Shown piece after piece: positions 56,871-64,000 of a stretch of DNA of 64,000 nt. The translations under genes were made by a program, and so were the position numbers. The DNA lies in assembly GCA_963422465.1 (NCBI GenBank), contig OY730171.1:248001-312000 (forward strand), given 5' to 3'. The notes beneath the pieces were generated by a model. The model saw only the letters and a program-made list of their open reading frames with translations, searched no databases and was not told the origin of the DNA. Each line of letters opens with the position of its first letter. Within the stretch, counting starts at the first letter, position 1. Source of the DNA: Lichina pygmaea. Taxonomy: Eukaryota; Ascomycota; Lichinomycetes; Lichinales; Lichinaceae.

Positions 56871-58984
56871 CGCTGGAAAAAAAGAAAGAGGATACCTATT
56901 CCAGTGCCCCTTGGAAGTGGAATTCTCAAAGAGCGGGGCGAACATGATGGGCAGGATGACGGTCACGTTCTCGGTCACCAGATTGCAAAAGTATTCGTTG
57001 TTCCAGAAGTACAGCGCTCGCTCGGCCACCTGAAAATGCGGACTCGCGACGGATTTGGCCAGCTGGTGGAAGAGAGGTTCTTGTACTTTGGCAAACTCGT
57101 TTGGATCCATGACCTCGAAGATGTCCTCGACCTCGTTCAAGAACATGACCTCCTTGGTACTGTTGATCTTGGGCCAGTACCGTAGCAGGCCAAGCACGAC
57201 CTATGGCGCGTGACGGGTCAGTCCAGCGTCGGGCCCACATCACGGCCTGGAGGCTTACCTCTTCGGTCAAGGCCGCGTCCTTCTCGAGGAACTGCACGAT
57301 GCAGTACGCCAACTGCGGATGGTACATGCTCAAGCTCTTCACCTTGTGCAAGGGAATCAACACTCGGGTGAGGAACAGCTTATGCTCTTCCTTGAGCGGC
57401 AGCGCGAAGCCGTTGATGATGGACCCTAGTATTTCGAGCAGCTCGGCGATGCCGTTGAAGCGCTCGGTCTCGTATATGAACTGGAAGAAGACGTTGTTGA
57501 TGGATCGTCGGATGTAAGATCGCAGGTTCAAGAACTTGCCGTAGATGCGATGCAAGGTCGTCTTCAGGAAATCACGTTCCCGCGGGTCTTCCGAGTCGAA
57601 GAGCTCGAGTAGCTGCGAGCGCAAAGGGTGAGCGGTTTGACATCGGCCTCTGGGCGCCACCTTGAAGACCTACCTGCAGCACGAACTGGTGATCGATGTA
57701 TTGCTTGGCGATGTTGGTGTTGAAGTCCTGGCTTTCGATGAAGCGCAGGAAGAACTCGTATACCACTTGGATGTGGGGCCAGGCGACCTCGAGCACGGGT
57801 TCGTCTTCTTCCGGGTCGAAGGCGTCCCCTTGAGGGTTCATCGGCGGGGGGATCGGGCGGAACAGATTCTTGGCGAACATGTCGACGACACGGCCGTACA
57901 TGGGCTCCATGATGACCTGCCGGTTGTTCGCGACGTAGTCCAGAAGCTCATGGAGAGCGAGACGCTTGATCTCCTTGGATTTCATATCGGCGCTAGGGTC
58001 GTTGAAGTCGAAGATGACGTTGCACTGATCGATCTTCTGCATGAAGAGGTCCTGGCGTCGGTTGGGCGGTACCTCATGGAAGCCGGGGAGCTTCTCGAGT
58101 TCTCGTTGGGGCGAGATGTCGAAGCGAGACGAATGCTGTCGCCGTGGGGTCCTGATGCCCTCGGGCACATCCTTTGGCGTGGTCTGGAGACGTTCGAACA
58201 CCAGCGATTTGGTTCCGGCTTTGGGAGGCGCAAGGTCGCCGGGCATGGTCTCGGCTGCGCCAGGGGGTGGAATATGCTGGGGACATGAGAAAGCTTCAGC
58301 TACGTGAACGACAACAACAACAACAACAACAACAACAATAACATTCTCCAAGCAGGCCTCCATCAAAAACTCCGACGGAACAACAAGGGTCTTCTTTGCT
58401 CGGCGGGACTTACCGGAGGCGCACTTGGGCTGATTATCACACTGGGTGCAATTGGGGCCCCATGTCGAACTGGCGTCCCACTCGGCCCAGGAAGCGGCGT
58501 TCCAGCAGATCCGGGAGACCACTGCGGCGGGTGCAGCACGTGCTGGTTCGGGGGCGTCCCCGTCATCGGCGACGGCTGCGGGGAGACACTGGAGGTGGCG
58601 CGATTGGCACTCGCCGGTCCACTGTCTGTGCTCGGAGGCAGAGGCTTATGCCTCGGGTCCATGAGATTTGCCGTGGACGATGCTGGAGTAGCATGGTTCG
58701 AGCCCGTCGGGGTCTGGGCCGGACCCGAGGCGTTGCTGGCGGAGGATGGCGATGTCGACGGCGCGCTAGAAACAGGCGCATCCTTGTTCTTCTTGGATCC
58801 TTTGTTCGACTCCTTTGCCCGAGAGAGCTGCTCATGCTAAGATGTTATTAGATCATCCTCCATGGAAAGCACAAGGCTAACTTAAAAGCAAAACAGGCAG
58901 TTCATCAGAGTTTCACCGACTGTGTAAGACAGTCGCGTCTTTGCGGTGGCGGAGACTTACAACTCGTTGCCTGAAACCTTTCAT
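56382..58984 (-). CDS. rts1: PP2A regulatory subunit B56 (Rts1/Par1 type)
   Basis: B56 subunits bind the PP2A A/C core and choose substrates, acting in fungi at centromeres, septum and stress responses. Six exons fit in frame: 58961-58984, 58414-58836, 57674-58276, 57259-57612, 56896-57200 and 56382-56781, giving 702 residues. The first exon encodes only MKGFRQRV. Residues 9 to about 205 are a low-complexity Ser/Pro-rich N-terminal tail. The B56 HEAT-like core starts near residue 212 ([16 protein letters not shown]) and runs through [87 protein letters not shown] and [18 protein letters not shown]. The C-terminal tail is charged. An AC microsatellite lies in the last intron. It is divergent from tfc1 and tandem with tra1. 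Confidence 0.95.
56837..56868. repeat. AC dinucleotide microsatellite in rts1 intron
   Basis: Sixteen AC units within the last intron of rts1 (56782-56895). On the gene strand this is a GT run, close to the donor side of a 114-bp intron. Likely length-variable. Confidence 0.95.
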
Positions 58985-59896
58985 CTCGACGACTGTGTCA
59001 CACGTAGAAGACTATGGAAGGCAGCATTGAAGGCCAGGCATCAAACGCACAACAGGCAGAACAAGTCGGGCCCCAGGGCAAAGCCGAGATCTCGAAGGAT
59101 GCCAGATCAGGTGTACGGCAGCCAAACGAATTTTGGCCGCGTGGATTGTCGGACGAGGAAGCAACTCTGGGTCGGTCCCACAGATTGCAAGTCGCGGTGC
59201 CGGGTGAGGTGGCACGATTTTGGGTCGTCAGCGAGACGAACACTCCGCTGTCGTGTCGGTCCAAGGTTGTGATCTGCGCAGCTGACCGGGCTCGCCGGGT
59301 GTGGTAGAAGTCGAGCAACCGGCGCGCTTGTCCATTCACACGGCCTCGAGTACGTAGTGCCGTTTCTTCAGCTAGCTCTACTCGTACACTACAGCATCGT
59401 AGACACCGAGGACTGGTGGGTCGCTGACCAAAGGAAGGATGGGATGGAGGGCTATCCAATCGTGTCTTCCGGCAGCGTCGTCGTCGTTCTGCTGCAGCAA
59501 CGGCGCCCTTCTGCCTCCGCATCGGACTCATTTTCTTATTCCGTCTAATGCGTCCAATTTCTTCCATTGAGCCAATGAGAATTCTGGAATTGTTTGCTTT
59601 GAACCAATACGGAAGGTGCGATCGGTGAGCATCCACCACGGTTTAACGTCGGCTGTTCTGGTGTCATGACTTATGAGAACGTCGTCATGAACGACTGTAA
59701 CCTCCGCTACGCTTAGCTCATGATTGATTTCAGATGACTTATCCAGTACGATACGTACGTTACAGTACGTACGTAACGTACGTAGCGTAGGGCCTCAACG
59801 TCTTAGCTGTTTGTACGAGTACCCCGAGATTGAGCTTCGCAGAACTCTCCACATCAATCTACTAATCAGCAGCATAGCTCTACCGTACTTTACGTT
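58985..59896. promoter_or_regulatory. Divergent promoter region, rts1 and tfc1
   Basis: 912 bp between two start codons facing away from each other, with no credible ORF. The most visible structure is TACGTACGTTAC-A-GTACGTAC-GTAACGTACGTA (59752-59784), a near-perfect palindrome with 12-bp arms about 110 bp upstream of the tfc1 ATG. I see no clear TATA box for either gene. Confidence 0.55.
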
Positions 59897-62416
59897 ATGG
59901 ACCGTCTCGATATCAGAGGGGCGTTATCGCCGATTTTGAAAGCGGTCCCTCCCTCGACTGCGCCGCCGCGAGCCGACATTGCTCCATGGCACGTTGTCCC
60001 GGCTACACAGGTAATCAGTGTGGAGCATCCATGCGTCGTCAAGAACGTAGAAAAAGCTCTGCGGATGCTGGGAGGGGATAGGGAGCTGGCGAAGGTGATC
60101 CAACGGCCCCCCGAACCGTGGCCAGTAGAAGTATCTGACACCAACGCTGGCCGTGTAGGTGGTGGCTGGTCAGCAAGACGATGGCCTTCTCGGCCTGCTG
60201 CTTCGTCCCGAGGACCCGCAATGCAAGCCCATCGAAACCAAGGCTACGGCGACGAACAACGTCCTACTCAAGATCACCGTCCCCCGAAGGACAGGTCGGA
60301 AGAGGAAGAGGGGCTCCTCAGAACCGTACAGGGACGAGCACGGCGTTCCTGAGACCGCGCCGAGTCAGGGCTCCCCTCGTGCAGACGAAGCGGTGCGCTC
60401 CAGCTCGATGCTCACTCGGCAGGATGACCCGTACAGATTCTTCCGGGCCATGAACGACAATCCTGCTCGTTACAGCGTCCAGGCGGTTGGTGCGATCGAG
60501 AGGTCCTATCGGTTTCGAGGTCGGTGGTCGCCAGACTTTCCCCATCGATGGCTTCGCGGTTGGAGCGGGTATTGGTCTGTGGCGTATTGCTGAGCTGTCA
60601 TCAGGGCTGGCCGACTATATGTACGCGACTACTGAAGGATCTTTCATGGCTCGGATGCAGGACTCGTTCACAAGCCTCGACTGTACTTCCCACTGCTCTG
60701 GCCCTCGAAGTTGGCGGAATCTAACATGCCCGCAGTTGAGAAACTGAAGACGTTCGAGCTCGATCCAGGCAGGGGGGTGAGGCAGAAAGCAGAGATGATC
60801 CATCCACCCTCGATCGCAGGCCAGCACCTTCCTTTCAACTACTCGTGAGTGTTCTCTCATGCGTCGGATGTGCTCCTGGACTCCATGGACTGATTTACGG
60901 GTCAGTTATCTCCAAAATCCAGCGGTCAAAGTAGAGACGGACGCAGCCGGGGTCTATAGCATGGTCAACACACAGGCCGCCGCGAAGATATTCACTCAGA
61001 TGACAACTCATCTATGTGACAGAGTTCCGGCGGCGCCTGCTATCGAGCTTCCGGCCGAAAGCTCATTAGAACCCCAAGTCCGCACTGCAGTCTCGAGGCT
61101 TCGAAAGGTGATGGAGAGCCGGCCAATTGGGACGCGTCGAGCGTTCACGAATCTGCTCGGTACCTCTGAAGGAGCTCTGAAATACGCATGGCAGTACGTT
61201 GGGTACATGTTTAGGTCCGGCCCGTGGAGAGAAGCCGTGGTTCGGTTTGGAGTCGACCCTCGTACAGACCCGAGGTATCGTGTCTATCAGACCATCTCGT
61301 TCCAGATCGCCATGAATGATGTGGACGGCGAGTCCAGGAAAAAATGGTTCGAGGAGCGAACAAGATATCGGAGGTTCATGAAGGGCAAGCCACGGGACCT
61401 TCGAAGCCACATCTTCGACGGCCAGACACTATCGCTGGACGGCAAGATCTGGCAGGTCTGCGACGTCACCGACCCGCTGCTGCGGCAGATTTTTGCGACG
61501 AAGAATCTCCGCTCCACTTGCGACGTGAGTCTCCTCCGCCGATTGGTCTGTCTTGTGCCACGTGCAGCTAACGAAGGTCGGCCTCCAACGTAATCTCCAG
61601 ACGCATCTTGATGGCTGGTATCCCAACGGCGTAATGTCCAAAGGCAAATCCATCTTCAAAGAGAAGACCAAGACCATCCTCAACGGGAATCCGCGCCCGG
61701 ATGTCGATTTTCAACGGATCCTCCAGATCCCTGACGTCATCAACGACCACAACCGCCATTTGGCCATTCTAGAAAATGCTTTGCCGTGGGAGGTCGAAGT
61801 GGCCGCAGAAGTCCGTCTGCGGTCTCTGACAAGCGTACAGAAGTCGGTGGGCTTCGCAGGCGCAGACGACGTGTTTCCTGATATCGGCTTGCGAGTCTCG
61901 GATCAGGCCGGTCTGGATGGAGCCAAAGTGCCGCACGGCACAGAGTTTGACGTTGACCCAGCGGTGGAAGAGGATCGGATCGATGCCGATGACTATGAAG
62001 AATACTCGGACGATGACTTGCTCGACGAGGATGACATGACAGATGATGAAGAAGAAGACGAGGAAGAGGGAGAACATCTAGACACGAATGGAGAGCCGGA
62101 AGACAGCGACAGCAAGCTCGGCCACCTCGCCGGAGGAGACAGCATTTTGCGTCAGCATGCACGCTGCATGACAGTCGACGACCCCAGGGACAATAGTAAT
62201 GACCTGCGTTCGGCACACATGAGGAATCAAGCGGGAGATACTGCAATCGACGACGACGACGACGACGATGATGTTGATGTTGATGTTGATGACGGAGACG
62301 ACGAAGATGACGACGATGACGACGACGACGATGACGACAGTGACGACGACGATGAAGTCGATGAAGTTGAAACTCCGGAGAAATACATTTCTACCGCTGA
62401 AACCACGTCATCCTAG
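59897..62416 (+). CDS. tfc1: TFIIIC subunit Tfc1/Sfc1 (GTF3C5 family)
   Basis: This subunit of TFIIIC binds A-box promoter DNA of tRNA genes and helps recruit TFIIIB for RNA polymerase III. Six exons fit in frame: 59897-60094, 60159-60519, 60605-60682, 60736-60844, 60906-61524 and 61601-62416 (introns 53-85 bp), giving 726 residues. The N-terminal half has the family dimerisation barrel (ISVEHPCVVKNVEKALRMLGG, then RPEDPQCKPIE, then NNVLLKITVPRR). The DNA-binding part includes RTAVSRLRKVMESRPIGTRRAF, ALKYAWQYVGYMFRSGPWRE and VVRFGVDPRTDPRYRVYQTISF, which matches the family signature well. Residues about 575-718 are an extreme Asp/Glu tail encoded by GAC/GAT repeats. Splice sites are by eye; the first intron (60095-60158) is the least certain. 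Confidence 0.92.
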
Positions 62417-63678
62417 AGCCCTCAATCAGCCCAATACCTTCGGATAGACATGATCCACTCTCGAGATCTGCAGCTTCTGTCGCAAGTACAGCGTGGTCAA
62501 AGGACGACTAGGAAGTCAGTCATTCCGTTGAAATGAAGCTGAAAATGACGTCTCTGAATGGAATAGCAGTGATCAGGATCATGATAGAAATAAAAGATGA
62601 AGATGGATTATCGAGCCTGAGGGTTACTTACCCAGCACTTACCGGTACAAGATTGAACAAAACATCGACCAGGCCTGTCCAAGCCGTATGGAAAGAACTG
62701 AGATCGGAGAATCCTGTACCCTGCTGTCGTACGGCGTTGGAGTTGCTTGAAGACCACCTATGTCAGCATGCTGTGCTTGTCCACTTCCAACAGCAGCACC
62801 TCTACCACCACACCACCACTACAAGCACCTCTACCACTGAGTATGACGACCATGACAACCATGACGGCCATGAATTGACGTATACTCTTCACACCAAAGC
62901 TGAATGCTCCAAAGCACATACCATGGAAGAAAGCAGTCTGACCTTCAGACGTGAGTGATACAAAAGGAAGAAGTGGGCTCTACCGTACCGGTACCTGATA
63001 CAGTTGCAGTGGTACGGTCACCAGGCTTGCAAAGTACTGATACGAGAGGCCTCATACTGACTAAGTAGGTAGGGAGGACTACGTACGTTACGTACAGTAG
63101 CAGTATGTACGTATTACAGCCAGCTGATAGAGGTCGAGAGAGCTTGTGCTTCGTACCAATACATATCCCACCCCAGTCTTCTTTGGAAAGCAACGGGTCT
63201 ATTCGGTAGGCAACACGGACAAGTTCGATGTCACATGGCAGGTCAAGCTGTACGAGTAGGTGTCTTTGATAGAGACGTGGTATTGTACTATAGTCGATAG
63301 TGAGGATCAGAGGTGACAATGTATTAGGCTATCTTCATCGTCGCGGAGCGAACGTGACCGCCTTCCCCAATGGCGGCGTGAACGGTGACGAACGCCGGCA
63401 TGTCATCATCACGAGAAAACGGTGCGGACGTGGACAGATATTCGACCCATGAGAATAAGAAGGAAACGTCCCCAACGCCATATAAGTCTTTGAAGACGCC
63501 GATGATCCGTCCCGAAGTGACAAAAAAAGAAAGAAAAACCAAAAAACGCCTCGCTCGATGTTTTGTTGAAATAGACCTCGTCCGAGATTCGTCGCCGGGA
63601 AATCAGCCCCAATGTCCTGATTCGCCGGTGATGCCTGGAGCACGCTGGGAGGCGTGAAAAACCAGTGGCGCGAGGCGG
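62417..63678. other. Intergenic, no gene recognised
   Basis: Short ORFs on both strands show no domain and no codon-use support. A second TACGTACGTTACGTAC cluster occurs at 63080-63113, like the palindrome upstream of tfc1. Several A and T runs and a poly-A tract near 63520-63545 are present. I see no tRNA. Confidence 0.55.
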
Positions 63679-64000
63679 CTAGCAGAGCGCTTCCGCTAGC
63701 CGCGGGCGTCGTTTCGTCGAGACGAGAGAGCGCGCGACGCCACGGATCATCGATGGCTTGGTCTTGAGACGCATGGGGTCGCAGCCGGCGGGGACGGACG
63801 ACTCGGCGGCCGAGACGCCGAGCGTGCGCACGCTATTGCCCCGGCGCAGCTTCGGCCTCGGGTCCTGTGACGATTTGCCGCTTGTGCTCTGGAGCGGTGC
63901 GACAGTGAGGCGACGCGGCCGGTAGAGGTCGTCTTGGCTCGGCGCCTTCGAGATCCAGCTGCGGCTCTTGAGGATGCGGTCGAGCTCGCGGTTCTCGCGG
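63679..64000 (-). CDS. C-terminal end of an unidentified protein (partial)
   Basis: A frame without stops enters from the right window edge and ends at TAG (63679-63681), about 106 residues. It is GC-rich at third positions like the neighbouring host genes. It is basic and Ser/Arg/Pro-rich (ENRELDRILKSRSWISKAPS, then DDLYRPRRLTVAPL, then MRLKTKPSMIRGVARSL). I recognise no domain. It looks like the disordered tail of a larger protein; an intron could lie beyond the edge. Confidence 0.5.
   Translation of the reverse strand, partial: RENRELDRILKSRSWISKAPSQDDLYRPRRLTVAPLQSTSGKSSQDPRPKLRRGNSVRTLGVSAAESSVPAGCDPMRLKTKPSMIRGVARSLVSTKRRPRLAEALC

Noticed and set aside
62533-62958. 141-codon plus-strand ORF after tfc1
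   Set aside because: His/Thr-rich low-complexity translation from CAC/ACC repeats, no domain, codon use unlike neighbours.
63324-63643. Two overlapping minus-strand ORFs before the partial gene
   Set aside because: Different frames over the same DNA, A/T runs, no domain. One could be a small gene but nothing supports it.

Overview
The window is nuclear DNA of a filamentous or dimorphic fungus, most likely a basidiomycete. The host genes have short GT-AG introns (53-137 bp, often with a CTRAC/CTGAY branch site) in GC-rich, CpG-rich exons, and the products are core eukaryotic proteins of fungal type. I cannot fix the species; the very long tra1 exon and few introns lean weakly towards a smut-like (Ustilaginomycotina) lineage.

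The window has two compartments. Positions 1 to about 42,080 are a CpG-poor nest of retrotransposons. Positions 42,638 to 64,000 hold single-copy genes: tra1 (minus), a PP2A B56 subunit gene (minus), tfc1 (plus, divergent from the PP2A gene) and the 3' end of an unidentified minus-strand gene.

The nest can be read as layers because most insertions keep target-site duplications (TSDs). The bottom layer is probably element F (3' LTR at 36171-36405 and 41860-42080), apparently cut by element E, an old LTR retrotransposon on the minus strand (LTR 35146-35485, gag 33635-35098, protease 21412-21941). An old LINE on the minus strand (called L0) lies inside E. One chromodomain Ty3/gypsy (chromovirus) family then entered four times: A (minus, cut by the window edge), B (plus, TSD GTTTT) and C (plus, TSD TTAAT) all sit inside L0 ORF1, and D (minus, TSD GCAGG) sits inside E. 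A young LINE entered last: L1 inside D gag, L2 inside the F LTR, L3 inside the C 3' LTR. L1 and L2 are full or nearly full length, intact and almost identical, in opposite orientation. A fourth, short, older LINE tail (L4) lies in E gag.

The chromovirus copies share one plan: 5' LTR, a putative self-priming site, gag of exactly 1500 bp, pol in the -1 frame, an antisense ORF of exactly 501 bp (ancestral state inferred) encoding a Zn2Cys6-like cluster plus coiled coil, polypurine tract, 3' LTR. All copies are dead. Most stops are TGA at expected arginine codons, as from CGA to TGA deamination, and eleven of them are shared by every copy that can be compared. The antisense zinc-cluster ORF, seen again in the different family F, is the most interesting candidate for something undescribed.

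The host genes are connected only loosely: Tra1 is the activator-binding scaffold of SAGA and NuA4, Tfc1 is a TFIIIC subunit for Pol III genes, and B56/Rts1 targets the PP2A phosphatase. Nothing suggests a shared pathway.
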